Part shown: positions 47,171 through 62,990 of the stretch, piece by piece
Numbering within the stretch: the first letter of the stretch is position 1
Layout: each line of letters opens with the position of its first letter
DNA from: Urechis unicinctus
Lineage: Eukaryota; Annelida; Polychaeta; Xenopneusta; Urechidae
DNA length: 64,000 nt
NCBI GenBank assembly: GCA_034190875.2
Contig: CM067354.1
Location: forward strand, 50,534,119 to 50,598,118
Direction: 5' to 3'
Translations under genes and position numbers: made by a program
The notes under the pieces: model-generated
What the model was told of the DNA's origin: nothing
The model's database searches: none
Seen by the model: the letters and a program-made list of their open reading frames with translations, nothing else

Positions 47171-49566
47171 GTGTCTCAGGCGATAGTTATTAAAGATTTA
47201 TGTAGCTTATAAGATTTTGAAACTATCTTTAGATTTTCTTTGCAAAATATGGTTTTTACGGCGTATCGTTTGTGACTGAGAAGCAAACCAATGATGCAAT
47301 GCTTGACAAAGGTACATAACAGAAAGCAACATGATATCCGCAATGTAAATAATTGAGAGTACTGCTTGTTTCCTTATTGTAGATCGACATGATATTAGGT
47401 TATTATTGCTAGTCTGTTGTCCATACAATCCATATACAGAGCATCATCCATCAATATATAGCCATGTCAGGTTTTCGTTATACTTGACCTTGTGATGAGA
47501 GACATGTTGCTTTCATTACTTCCATTGACAATGTTAAACTGTATCAGAAACACGGAGCATTGAATTGGCCACGAAAAAGAAAAGATTATGTCCCCGTGCG
47601 ATTTCACATCGTTGCTTTAATGATAATTTAAACGTGTTCAAATTAAGGCCCATATTAATCGTCGTCGTCGTGAGTTTATCGAAAATATTCGAAGAACGTC
47701 CAACAGTAGCGTACATTGAAAATGGTGGGCACTATATGGATATCATTTATTGTGAAGATCAAGTGACTGCGTATCAAATATGTCAAGCATGTGCGCCTCA
47801 TCTTAAGGACCTTAAGGGCCAATTGTGCCTACAGTGTTTCTCGCTAGACGTTGCTTAAGGTGACGTTTGGCATTAGGAATTCATATGAAACCTAGGCTAC
47901 CGCCTTTAAGGGACTTTAATAGCTGCTGACCTTGAAGCAAACGGTGGACAATTGGGCCGACTTCAACAGACTAGCTGAGTAAGACCGTACGCAATCATCC
48001 TAAAATTGTTTAATGGGATAGGTATGTGCTACGGCAAGCAACACATATTAATTGAAGTAATTTATCGTCAACCTAGAATAATGAAGTAAGTATAACCTGT
48101 ATGTAATATGGCCGTTGCTGGCACAAATGGAAATATAAAAGGCTCACATAATTAATTCTATATTTTCATGATAAAACGTAGATCATAGTAGACAATAATT
48201 AGCCTTTACAGTCGAAATAAGTTCCCATGCTGGCTTTGATTTGATTAATGGACAAGCCAAGTGATTGATGTTGGATACGATCAAATATATACACAACAAG
48301 ACTAACACCATATATTTCAACTAGACGAATTTTGAGAGTTTCATATAATGACAGTGTGCTAATTTTAACACTACAAACCCCTATAACAGTTAATAAATTT
48401 ACGCATTCACAATCAATACATCAGTTCATTGAGCACATGTGTTGTTGTAGAATATCGCCTTTAGGGATCTTATCATAGTTCTACCTCACCACAGCCTGGC
48501 CTTGTAAGTTGCACTATGTTTGTGTTGCCTCAGAATTTTGATAATGCCAAGCAGCGACGTAATTGCAGCGATAATTGCATTGTTTACACGACAGAGGGGT
48601 ATATGAGAAGCCGATACCCTTGTTTCTCCACAAACTTCAAAGTGATGAAAATATCTTTTTAATTAAGTGAAGAATTTGCAATATTTACTCTATATCTACA
48701 CAAACATCTAATGCATCAATAAGCGTCTATTACACATAATATAATTCATACCAGCGCGCGTTAAAACCGACCAAATCTGCAATACAGCCAAATAAGGACA
48801 CCCGAGATAATACTTCATACACATCCAGCATTTCGTTCGCAAGTAAAGAGCAAAGAGAGACTTTTCGTTTATTCAGAAAATGTTTTTATCATCGATTTGG
48901 TCATGCGGTCGGTCGGCTTTCATTTCCGGTTTGTTAGGGTTACGCCAACAGTAATTCATTCAAAGGACTATGATTCAAGAATAAAGTCACAATTCTGAAG
49001 CTAAGGCAAGCATAGTGTGTTGTTTCCTGTACTTCTGGAAGGGGTGCTATATATAATGAGTTCAAAGCAGCCTGACTCAATTTTAAAAAATTATGCCAGA
49101 GGAACCATAGCAACAGTTAAGTGATGCATTGTTTATATTCTAACAGCACAAAACCTGACGTTTGTTATGTTGGCTAATTTAACGGGAACATGAGCTAATT
49201 TACAGAAATGGCCAATCGTGGCATCTATATACTTGTGAAACGCATAGTTAATCCATTACTATCACATAAAAGTGTTTTGCACTAAAATATAAAGTCATGA
49301 TACGATGTTAAGTGTCCTCAGATAAAGTATGCTTCATGGTGGCTTAATTGATTTATGCTGGCCAAATAGTGTTGGTTTGAAATATTTGTTTGTCAAATTA
49401 ACCTGTCAGGTCAGAATATAAAGAGTGGATGGTATATTTAAAATGCTGCAAGTTTAGATACAATTTATTTACTCATCTTGATGTAACTTTCTACTTGGCA
49501 CACAAAATATTTACATTGTTGGAGTGCATCCATCATATATTATAAATGCACCTCTCGTTAAATTTG
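47171..49566. other. No recognised gene
   Basis: AT-rich noncoding sequence. An open frame at 47565-47858 (plus) begins without ATG and shows no domain. Confidence 0.4.
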
Positions 49567-50040
49567 CTACCGGTCCGTTTGGAATCCATTGTCTCTCGTT
49601 GTCAACTGTGAATGATCCAGTTCTCGTCCAAGACACATAAAGCACATTAGACACAAACTACTACTGAGTGCATGCTTGGCTACTTTCCGAAAATGTGTAT
49701 TGGTGACTGGATATATGAAAACATTAAGCATACTGTTAAAATTGGCCAACCACATACAAATGAATTAGATGAATGCAGATGATCTTATTACTTTGGGGCT
49801 GCTTTGATTTGCTGCCATGATAAATGTCCTTATGATGTACGATACCCAAAATGTGAAACAGCCAACTAATGTAGCGACAAGTATTCTCAGAATTCTCTTG
49901 CACATGCTTATCCTAGCTTTGTTTGTATGAGGCCTTTACTCAATAACGCCGCCTCGTTCACTCTTGATTTGTGCGCATTTAGTGCTTTATGAATGTGATA
50001 ACTATGTAGTACTGATATGTAGGGCTTTAATAGACGCTCA
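49567..50040 (-). pseudogene. GPCR pseudogene (TM5 end to C-tail), minus strand
   Basis: A broken paralogue of the receptor at 34123. In reading order: SYHIHKALNAHKSR (about 49970-50010), GLIQT, a stop, then LVATLVGCFTFW (TM6), ending in MWLANFNSMLNVFIYPVTNT (TM7, about 49695-49755), HFRKVAKHAL and a tail TTRDNGFQTD before a stop at 49567. An in-frame stop also lies before TM7. Everything upstream of TM5 is replaced by unrelated sequence. Confidence 0.85.
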
Positions 50041-50899
50041 AGATGCGGAAGAGTAATATCTTGGGGAAGTATGACAGGATGATGAATGAATATGCGAGGT
50101 GATGGCTGGATTAGAACTTGATCTATGTCTCGTGGTTCAACGAGATTAATGTAGATAACAGTATGCCGAGTGGTAAAGTGCGCAAAAAGGGAAAAACATA
50201 AGAGTTGCCAAAGCGTCATTACTCGTCTTCTAACGAAACGTTCACTTTTGCTGACTCAAACGAAATCTTTAGGAGGCAAACAATTAATCTTGAATACTTC
50301 GAGCTTATGGTGGCGCCTTCCGCCAACAAGGTGTAGTTGATCTCGATGCATATACACTTATGCTGTGAATCTATCCATAAATGGTAATTAATTCACTTAG
50401 GATGGGTGCAAATATTTTAGGGTGAGGCACTTGTGTAATATTTGAACAAAAAACGGTAATAAAACGGAATGTGTAGATTGACTAATTCGTGCGTCAAGAA
50501 AAACGCTGAGGTCAAAATTGCACCAATATATGTTAATGAAACATCCGTAGCTAAAATGGCAGCATTGGAATTACACCATCAATTTTTTTTTTGCATTCCT
50601 ATATGAAAATAGAAAATGTATTCTTAGTACTGTTGACCTACCCCCAAATTTTCCTTCTGTTAAGATTGTTGAAAGCTTGTAAATGAACAATTGAAGAAAG
50701 AGTCTTTTTAAAGGCAGAGGTTCAAATCGTCAATATTAGAGATTATCGCAATACTACATATTTGTTACCTTTACTTTCATATAACCAGAGTATTTGTTAC
50801 ACAAAATTGCACTTTTGAGTTAAAGTATTTTCTTACCACTCAGCATGCCCTATAATGTCTTGGATGATAATTATATATTTTTGCCAAATCCTGTGATCC
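50041..50899. other. Noncoding block related to 56655-57030
   Basis: Short matches in the same order: GATGGCTGGATTAGAACTTG at 50100 versus GATGGCTGAATTAGAACTTA at 56663, and CTCGATGCATATACACTTATG at about 50343 versus CTCGATGCATATACGCTAATG at about 56858. This looks like an old local duplication. No gene supported. Confidence 0.5.
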
Positions 50900-51140
50900 T
50901 CAAGAACTATAACTGCCGTCCTCCATCTTCCTTACCTTGAACAGCATGAGTGATTGAGGCGTCAACAGCCAAGTCAGATATGACACCATAAAGCAGAGGG
51001 CACGTAAACAGCTTGTTTCTGTGACCCCATAGATTAGTGAAACATAATACAATGGGACAGCAATAGATTCATTATCCTTTGTTAAAAAAATAGACATTTG
51101 TGACACATGACACATATCCAGTACCACCTACCTGACCTGT
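50900..51140 (-). other. Possible exon or exon relic, unrecognised, membrane-like
   Basis: The minus strand has an open stretch with a hydrophobic segment (around RALCFMVSYLTWLLT) followed by MLFKV and a consensus-like donor (AAG|GTAAGG, about 50937). A diverged relative in the same orientation lies at about 63207-63350, where the donor is lost. I cannot name the family; it could be non-genic duplicated DNA. Confidence 0.3.
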
Positions 51141-51733
51141 TACAGGGTAAAAGTTTTCGGACATGATGTTTGTATCAATAACAGGGAAAATGTTGACAGC
51201 AAAGGCAGTCTTAGATCAGCAAATCATGATGTCTCCTTATACAGCTACTTGTACTTTAATCCGTGAGCTAAAAGTGGACGGAGTGTAAAATGTTATGATG
51301 CTTCATACCTAATATTGTCATTTAAAAGGACGACCTAGGATCTATAGACATGGAAATACTTGACAATAGGTATTTGCATTCTCAGCGCAATAATTACACT
51401 TTTCAGAGATGTTTCATTTACTCCATGATTTGTCAATGGCATATAGCTGTAATTGTACATTTTGTTCTTGTCTGCACCAAATATCACCGAGTCTTTATTC
51501 CATTAAAAAATCTTGAAGGTGACTTTGTGCATATATGCCTTTCCAAAACCCCTTCACAATCCTTTATGTAAAAGATGGTCTGACAGACAATTTTCATAAA
51601 TGAGCCAATGGGCCCGCATACTTACCCGCCAAACCTCATATTTCGTACTGCTAGAATAGAGACAATGTATCGCTTAATTTCTGCTTTGATTCAACCGCTG
51701 GTATTCAGAGAAATTGAATAAATTATACGCTCC

Positions 51734-54603
<2,870 letters not shown>

Positions 54604-54709
54604 TCAAAGCAGAGCAGCATATTTAATCTTGCTTACAAAATTCATTACTTTGATGATGGATATCACATCCTCCATGTTGACTTCAGAAAATAAATGCAAA
54701 AAGTGCATA

Positions 54710-54920
54710 TCACAGTAGAAAAAAGAAAATGTAATCAGAAAGGTGCACCTCGTTGGTTCTTTCCCGCATCTCCAAATGAAGCACGACAACACCAGGTGCA
54801 ATCTGGAGGTAACCTTTAATAGCTTTGTCATCTCTTGTGTTGACAAGGGACTCGTCGGCACCATTTTCATTCCGACACATGACGCACTGTCGAAAAGCTA
54901 ATCCCATTAACAAGCGTTAT
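54710..54920 (-). pseudogene. GPCR pseudogene, C-terminal tail fragment
   Basis: Minus strand reads MLMGLAFRQCVMCRNENGAD and later VLHLEMRERTNEVHLSDY. The first part matches the receptor tail after TM7 (ILMGRSVRHCLLCQNTAGAD). The second matches the sequence just after the stop codon of the intact gene, in another frame (LHLEMQERSNEVHL). TM7 upstream (54920-54970) is barely recognisable. Confidence 0.8.
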
Positions 54921-54970
54921 GATTATATAAACGCATATTATTCATATGCGAGTCAAATTGGTTTTACTAT

Positions 54971-57900
54971 GGTATGAAACGCCATTATTTGCAAAGGCGC
55001 TTGGTAACATTGGGATATGAGATTCATTGAGGAAGACGGGAAGAGAAAAGAATGCAGTACATGTCCAACTGAGCAAACGTTCTTGGCCATTCTGGGTCAT
55101 TTGCATGACAAATTGCCAACGGTGTCAGTCAAGAACGAATTCACAGACAATGGGGCGCTAGCATGTAGCATGCTCGTTGTGGAATAAATATCTGATTGCT
55201 AACAAACATATCACGAATATTGCACGATAAGTCTATCTGCCACAGAAAGACGCTTGCCTGATAATGAAATTGTTTCAAACTGCACATGCATAAACTCCCT
55301 GATGGACGTCTTCAAATCATCTTTTGTTTTACTGGTTTGCAATGTTATCATATGCTACGGTGACGGATATTTTGCTATCGACGATGGCCTCAGGGAGTCG
55401 TTGGTATATATCCTGTCTTCAGGACCAGTAACTTGACCAAGAGGCAATCATATATTATAAATGATGGCGACATTTGGTGACTTATATCTTTGAAAACGCG
55501 ATTGGACTATTCATTTGTTTATAGGAGTGTGGGTCGGCCTGAATGTAGACGTACGTTTATGGATGTTCTATCAATAATCACCGCTTAACTAGATTGTCAA
55601 TGCAAATTATACTATTAGTTCCAATTTCCTCGATATCCAAAACAGGAGAGGCTCATCTTAAATGTCAGGGAAATAACCGATGGAGCAATGTCGACTCAAA
55701 AAGATGGTTTATTATATTCAACTTACATAGTGCGGTGTTTACATTGACACATTACAGCTTGTCTTCAGTTATTCCCCTTTTATCAATCATGTTGACATGG
55801 TAATATATTAGAGTATCCAAGCATCTGGTTATTATTTCACCGTGTTAACATAGCAATCAGTAAGCGAAACGCACACGACTTCTCACATGACATCCTTGCT
55901 ATTATTTTATCTAGCATAAACACACCTTCCCTCTTTGACAAGACTGTAAGCCTTAGTCAATGCCACGACTGTATGACCCTCATGAACACTTGATTTGTAT
56001 TACATTTAACACTAAGTCTAACCACATCATTGCTAAAATCATATTATTAGCATCTGCCTATCCGAGATACCCATGTATAATTTGATGGAAGCTAACGGCA
56101 TTTACGTTTTGTATCGCAGGACATATCGGAATGTTAACACACAGTGCGTGATAAATGTCACTGTTTAAACATTCACATACAGATCGACTAGTGTGATAGT
56201 CTAAGTATACATCACAATAGATCAGTATTGACACAATGTTTACTGGCTGTTTAGCCTTAGCAATTCACAGCACTGACACATTCCAGGCTAGTTAGGTCTG
56301 TCACACTTCTCTACGTCCATTCATCGCTACAGTAGCTAACCTCCTTTAATGTCGGAAAATACCAATCAAATATGAAATACAAAGCGGAGAAATGGCAAGA
56401 TTTGCATCAAATCTGCGTACAATAATGGTTTGAAATTTATTAATCGATACATCAACAACACCAGCTAACACGGCTGTTTTGGCTATTTTTGTCGTTTGTG
56501 TTGCAACTTTGCAATGTTGGGCCTTAAAACGATAGCAAGAAAATATATTTTTAATGTTTTGGTTTGATGTTGGCGTTTGTAGTAGCAATCAATAGTACTG
56601 AGCTTAAATAGATGCACAACGGAATAGAATTCTTTTGAAAGGACAGTGAATGTACAGCCGAGGTGATGGCTGAATTAGAACTTAATCTAATGTCCTGTGA
56701 TTCATAATGTATTAAGGCAGCAGTATGCAAATCGAGTAGGTGTATACCAGATATCGGATTAATAAATTGTGCATCATCAATCTAAACATGTATATCATTG
56801 TAGTTTCAGTGGCAAAATATTCGGATATTTTAGATATGCTATAGGGTTTGGTTGCTCTCGATGCATATACGCTAATGTTGTGTATCTAACCTTGCATTGT
56901 AATTAAGACACTTGAGGTAAGACCTGTCGATGCACCATAAAGTCTCAAATATTAATGTGGTGGAATAGTCAAGCCACAAAAACAAATGTGTCTTCCAGGA
57001 CAATGTCAATATCATTGTGGCAGAATGTATGTATTTAGCTATCTCTCCGCCATCTTAGGAAACTGTGCTTTAGCTAACTTGAGATAATAGCACGTACTTA
57101 TCGTGGTAATTAAAATGGGATACTGGCGAAATTTAAGCTATTCTCCTATCTACAGAGAAAATACGTTTACATGCTTTTCAATCGAGTTGAAGTTTGAAGA
57201 AACACAAATATATTCTTAAAGAAAGGAAACTTAAATGTCAGACTGGGCAAACAAATCGAATCCTCAAAGGGATATACGATCATACAGCAGAATCCAATCT
57301 CATTTGGCTCTCATCTATTGATCAGCGCCCGTCTCTGAAAAGGATATAGATGCGTTTATCTTTGCAAAAGGGTGTAAATCTCATTACAAGACAGTCTCCT
57401 AAAACGGGTAATTATGCTTATAAAGAGACTTCACATATTGTTTTTGGGGCATTGTGTAATAGATTTTTTGGCATAACGACCATGATTACAAGCTAATGTT
57501 TGCTCAAGATGGCGGTAAATGAGCCCTGTGCCAATACTTACAATTTTATCTCGAACAATAAGATTTTTGTATGCATTCACTGACATAAACTTAACAGCTC
57601 TGGCCTTGTGTTGAAGCATATCTCCCCTAAATTCAATTTAGCTTGCAGTGCAACCAAAAGTGTTCTATCTTACAAAACTATGTACTATCTTGTTGATATC
57701 CCCGATGGGATGCTGGCAATTCACATTGTTTGTTTAGAGCTGATTCCTCATGGGTATAAAGTGCGCATTTTATCGTAACGATGTCGTCAACGGATTTCCT
57801 ACTGTTCCAGTTGATGAAGTTACACGCATAAATATTGATTTACTAAGCATGGTTGCTCTTATGAGTGCGCTTTTGATGCATCATAGGCTGAAATATTTAA

Positions 57901-60058
57901 GTATTTGCAATGCAATTTTCATGTCCGCCAGCCGCATCAAAACGACTGATGTTTGTTCAGAAACGATAGGCGCAGCAAAACAAAAACCGTATCCGGATCC
58001 CATATAATATGATCAATGCAAAGCAATTGACTTTGTCATATATTGAAATTAGGTCATGCAAAGATAGTTTCTATCGAAATTTGTAAATTTATTCAACATC
58101 GAAAACTGATTCTGCTTTCTAATTAGGTTTCTTTCCCAGTAAATATAGTATTTGTGATAATGACACTAATGTAGTTTGCAATTTTTCATGGCTTGTTGTG
58201 GAAAATCTAAACATGATGTTTTTCAACCGGACTATGGAATAAGAAGAAACTCGATATATATCCCGGAGGCCGAAGAAGGTTTTGTCAATTCCACATAGGT
58301 TGATTTCGTACTGTGATTTCTCATATTCCCACTTCAGATTAAAAATTTGGTTATTTCCTCAGTATAGGTGTTATGACAATCCATATAATACGATACACGA
58401 TGTCCGGTGATTAGCAGCTAAAGTCAACGGGGTATATGACCTCGATGCAGTGTCACACTTATGCACTCACCAATGCGGTGACACATTTATTGAAGTCGCT
58501 GTGAGTTTATTTGGCGATGTCGAATAGGCTTAAAGGCAAACTCTCGTTTTAGACTTCTAGATAAAGCAACATGAGATTCCGAATTCGTCTACATCCTACC
58601 TATTTGCTATATTCGTCAGACATTTTATATGCCTGTCAACGAGAGAGTGACACCACTTCTACAATAAAAACCCTAACACCTACATTCATGAATGGATGGG
58701 TGGGGAAGGTGTTGACAATCCACATTCAAAGCCTTATTAGAAATAGATATGCTGGACGAAACATTACTAAACATTTGTCGTATATCAAGCACGCAGTTCA
58801 GCATAGCTTACATAAGTTGCCTCGGCATTCAGCCTGTCACGATTGTGGTTTCGTTCATGTTGCCAGGGGAGATCGTAAACATGCCTTTTACGAATAGTAA
58901 TTTACAAAAATCATGAACAATACCTATTATATGGCGCATTACACTAAGCCATCGTGCACAATGTTTTTGCTCTGGTGACGTTAATGTGTAGCTGTGCATA
59001 ATTGTTACCCAGGAAAAATTATATGACTGTTGTTGTTTTTTTCTAGCAGCAAAAACGACCCAAAAGGCCTAAATCTTTGAATAATTATCATCATTTGCCG
59101 TTGTGATATATTAATACGCAGTACGTCTTATGTGTGCCAGATAAGTTACATGACTAAATCGCGTAACAACAGATGCAATCGAGGCAATAAAAACCTAAAA
59201 CTGAACATGCATAGTAATTTTGACGTATGTTGTAGTGAATTAGTCAGTGTATTTACAACAGAACTTTGATAATTTTTTGCGAATAATTACGTGGAATTTA
59301 AGGACGCTAACTATACTGTGGGGATTAGTCTTTTAAGCATAAAATATGACAAATCAAACGTGTACATATCGCAATTATTTCAAACAAACTCCATCTCAAT
59401 TGACGTACATTAAACAAGAAGATGATTAAACATGAATAATTTACCCAATTATTACCTATGGCATAACCTCGCCACCAACCAATTCTAGCATCTAGGCAGA
59501 AATGTTGTGATATATATATATGCTAAACGCTGATATTCAGATCTATATAAAATTCCTACAGTATTGTTATTACTAGGGGGCCTGCTGGGTAGTACATCCT
59601 ACATATTGAACGGAGCTTCTTTATTGTTTGAATCAGACAGGGTGGTTGCGAACGTGCACAAATATGATGCTTTACATTTGCAATTCATGTATAACATCAG
59701 GCAAGGACTTGGCATTCAAAGAGCTGCTATTATGACCTGATGTAGTAATTAGCAGAGGCTTCGTAATCAATAATACATGCAGCAACCAACGAATATGTTT
59801 TCCGAGAATCAGAGGTATTACAAAATGTTTTCGTTTGAATCTGGCAACATTGAATTAATACTGCTAATTTGTATGCTTCGATAAGCAGTCGTACCTCAAC
59901 ACTACCATCACCTGGTCGTGACACGTGTCGGAGTCTGCAGCAGACAAACAAAGAACAAAAACAATGAAATATTAATAATTGACATCGAAAAAAACCAATG
60001 CTATTTTAGAGCACATAAGAATATACATTGTAAAGGTTTACACACCGGTCAGTAAAAG
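54971..60058. other. 5-kb AT-rich noncoding region
   Basis: No gene supported. The stretch 56655-57030 is related to 50090-50560. A short piece near 58437-58470 (CTCGATGCAGTGTCACACTTATG) is a third, weaker relative. Open frames such as 57750-58007 and 58571-58897 show no domain. Confidence 0.45.
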
Positions 60059-60480
60059 GTATACTGCTGGTGGTGGTGGTACACTTCACTGCCACTCTCC
60101 CGCTCCCTCTCCTTCTCTTGGTGTGTGTCTTTTCTTCCTCGGGGAGCTTCTTGTGAGTGCCGTCCGGGAGGAGCCCTCCCGACGTCTGAGCGGCCTCCAG
60201 CCGACATGGCGGCGCCCGGTCAACATCTGGGTTGTCGAAAATTGGTCACGGTGCCCAGGTTGTCTGGGTTGTCCAAAATTGGTCACGGTGCCCGCCCGAT
60301 TTTTGCGATGCCCTGCCGGATATCGGCCAGACATCGGCCGGTTAATTGGCGATCAATTTGCGGCACCAGGTTTGTAGTCCGTTTTAAAAGTAACCCGATG
60401 TCCAAAAATGACCTGGCAGCCACAAATGAGTCTGGTGGTGCCCAGGCGAAACATTCCAGGACACCTGTCGCAAACTACTT
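60059..60480. other. GC-rich island of unknown origin
   Basis: A sharply GC- and CpG-richer stretch in AT-rich surroundings, beginning with GGT repeats (60069-60080) and a CT-rich part. It contains a direct repeat, AAAATTGGTCACGGTGCCC at about 60238 and 60277, and a palindromic CGGATATCGGCCAGACATCG area near 60316. Two overlapping plus-strand frames stay open, but neither resembles a known protein. It could be the end of a mobile element or a CpG-island relic. Confidence 0.4.
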
Positions 60481-62150
60481 GCAAGCTAATTATGACGGGG
60501 GTATTCGATCAATTACTAGGTTGGTATCAAAGACATGAAATTCTAACTACCAAATAAATGGATGTAGTCATTACCTCAATATTCATTTTTTGTGTGTAAT
60601 GAACCTCAAATAATATATATGCTTGGATTATGGTCACATAATATTGAAACCAGATATCTATGTGAATATATTAACTTGAAATGTATATTGTTGACAATTT
60701 AAACCTTACTGAACCTTACTGAACCTGTCCTGTCATTCTACACAAGAATAAAACGCAGCGATTGCTACTGCATACGCCGTGTAGTAATTAACATGAACAA
60801 AAACTTGATATACACGATTTTGAATTGCCCTTTAATGCATCACAAATAAAAGCAACTTTTGGAAATGGATCACAGAAGCGGTGTCAACTTACTTTGTTGT
60901 CATATCGATTGATAGTTCTAGTGTGTAAATCATTATAGAACCCAAAATCATTTGAATATTACAAAATATTCTCAGCTCTGCATGTTACTGACGAGCATTA
61001 ATGAACGTCAACTTCCGCTTTTATCTCGAACGACTTTTTTGACATTCATATATTACCTGTGACTTAGAAGCTAGCAAGCAGTTTGGTTTAATAATATAAA
61101 TGTATGGGTAACTTGAACAGTTGTATGCAATTAATATATTTTCTGTAATTAGATGGGTTTTCTTCGATTGTTAAAAGTAATACGACTCAAGCAGTGATGA
61201 GGGCGATGCCATGATGGCATTAACCGCAGTGTTATTGATGCGATGGGTTAGGTCTCTTCACGTAATCATGCCACTTAATGACAAACACTTGTATTTGCTC
61301 TTCATCGCTGAATGCTGGTTTGGCCCTGTTCTGGTGTTTCTAAAATTTGCACAATGAATCCAATACGCGAGTTGTGCAATTGTAACAAATATGTTTGCTA
61401 AACATGATAATTCTGCCATTTAATCCAAAGCATTTGGGTGTATGAACAACCATGCAAAGCCCATAGCATTGTCATTTCGATGAACTGCGTTTATGCTAAT
61501 GTGGTCGTATGATATGTCACACTTCTTTGGCATGCTGATGACTATACATATGTTGGCGAGATAAGAACCTGTAGTAAGAAACTTGAATCTCTATTCAGGC
61601 TAACAAGATTGTTTATATAAGCGACCAGAAAATTACATGCATTGATCTTTTCATTGAAGTATCAGCTGAAGAGAAAGACAGCAAAGGCAAATAAATGTAT
61701 TCCTCAATAAAACATCCCGTTACACAGAGGAATCTAATTTCAGCGAAGACACTAAGACGTAAATATCAACAGCGCATTGTGTCAGTTGAACATAATAACT
61801 CTTTATTCTCCGTGGAATTGTTTCAATACGTCATTTCCTGGCAGTTAAAGATACCCGTTCTTATGCTAGATAACCAAGGATATTTGAACAAATGCTAAAA
61901 TTCATATAGAAATCCCTTCTCACACCCCCATATCTGCGGGTCAAAGTGCCGTAGATTTTGCTCTCATAGGTGCTATCCGGCCCAATTACAATAATTCGTT
62001 AAATATCAGACACGTCCTAATCAAATTCGTGACGCAAAAAGCGCAGATAAATATATTGTCACTCTTTCCCCATGAATCACTTTGAATACGCCTCCCACAT
62101 GTACAGCTAGAAGCATGGGTAGCTAGCCTCGCTGTGGCTGCTCTTTATGA
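60481..62150. other. No recognised gene
   Basis: AT-rich noncoding sequence; nothing supported. Confidence 0.4.
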
Positions 62151-62171
62151 CACCAGGGGGAGAGAGCAGTA

Positions 62172-62250
62172 GTGGGCGTGGTCTGACCAGCATAAGCTCT
62201 ACACTGGGAGGTCACCACTGATGTCGATATAGAACAGATCGACAGCTTCT
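62172..62250 (+). promoter_or_regulatory. Decayed promoter of the 62.4-kb GPCR pseudogene
   Basis: GTGGGCGTGGTC at 62172-62183, preceded by ATGACACCAGGGGGAG as in the intact gene (ATGACACCAGAGGGAG). The box that should be TATATAA reads GATATAGA (62226-62233), and AGATCGACAGCTTC follows. The pseudogene starts about 170 bases downstream. Confidence 0.7.
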
Positions 62251-62418
62251 GTGTCCGTGATTGCATTGGATAAAAAAGATATTTACGCAGACCTAACAAA
62301 ATGTGGGGAATTGTCGATGTATTCCATAGGGCATTCTATGCAGTAGATAATGCGATGTTCCCAATTAATTCTATTCAGATGGCGATGACTGCAAAGTTAG
62401 TGAGCGTGATGGTAAGTG

Positions 62419-62990
62419 AGTCCAGATATTCTCCCGGGATATAACCCCTGACCAACTAATGTAAAATCGCACACACAGCAAACACCTATACTAACGATTA
62501 TGGTTTCATTCATAAGTTTGGGCAGACAAGTAATCAATTTGGTGATTCTGTCAAGGATCCGCCAGATGACATGGTCTACCCGTACCTTTCTCATCAACCT
62601 CAGCATCTCAGACCTCGTTGTGGGAACAGTAGCCTACCGCCGTAGGTTACTGACCTGATGGCAGCACATGGTGTCAGATCTCTGGTATCATCCATGGTAC
62701 ATCTTTGCCTATATCCATCGGGGTATATCAATAGTAGGCGTAGAGCAATATATAGCCGCGACGAAACTGGCTAAATCACATGTTGGGGACTATACCTCAC
62801 AATGACATTCCTCATGGCAGCAAGTCGAAGCAGCTCCAAAATGATCGAAATATCTCCATCCATTTAGTTCTCTACCATGTGGCTGGCTTATGTGGTTAAT
62901 GTGTTTATATGTTCCACCGCCATTTCGGCAAGTAGCCAAACAAACATTTACCAGAAGTTTTGGTGGCTGGTGTTTCTTGTTTCTTTAATC
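62419..62990 (+). pseudogene. GPCR pseudogene with TM1-TM3 fused by deletion to TM6-TM7
   Basis: A broken paralogue of the receptor at 34123. It has TM1 (VSFISLGRQVINLVILSRIR), TM2 (LINLSISDLVVG, 62593-62630), a frameshift in the first extracellular loop, then VGVEQYIAATK (the ERY motif reads EQY). At about 62770 the sequence jumps to TM6 (ITCWG-like DNA), so intracellular loop 2 to loop 3 is deleted. TM6-TM7 DNA follows with stops, and MWLAYVVNVFIC stands for the TM7 motif. Similarity fades after about 62950. Confidence 0.85.
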
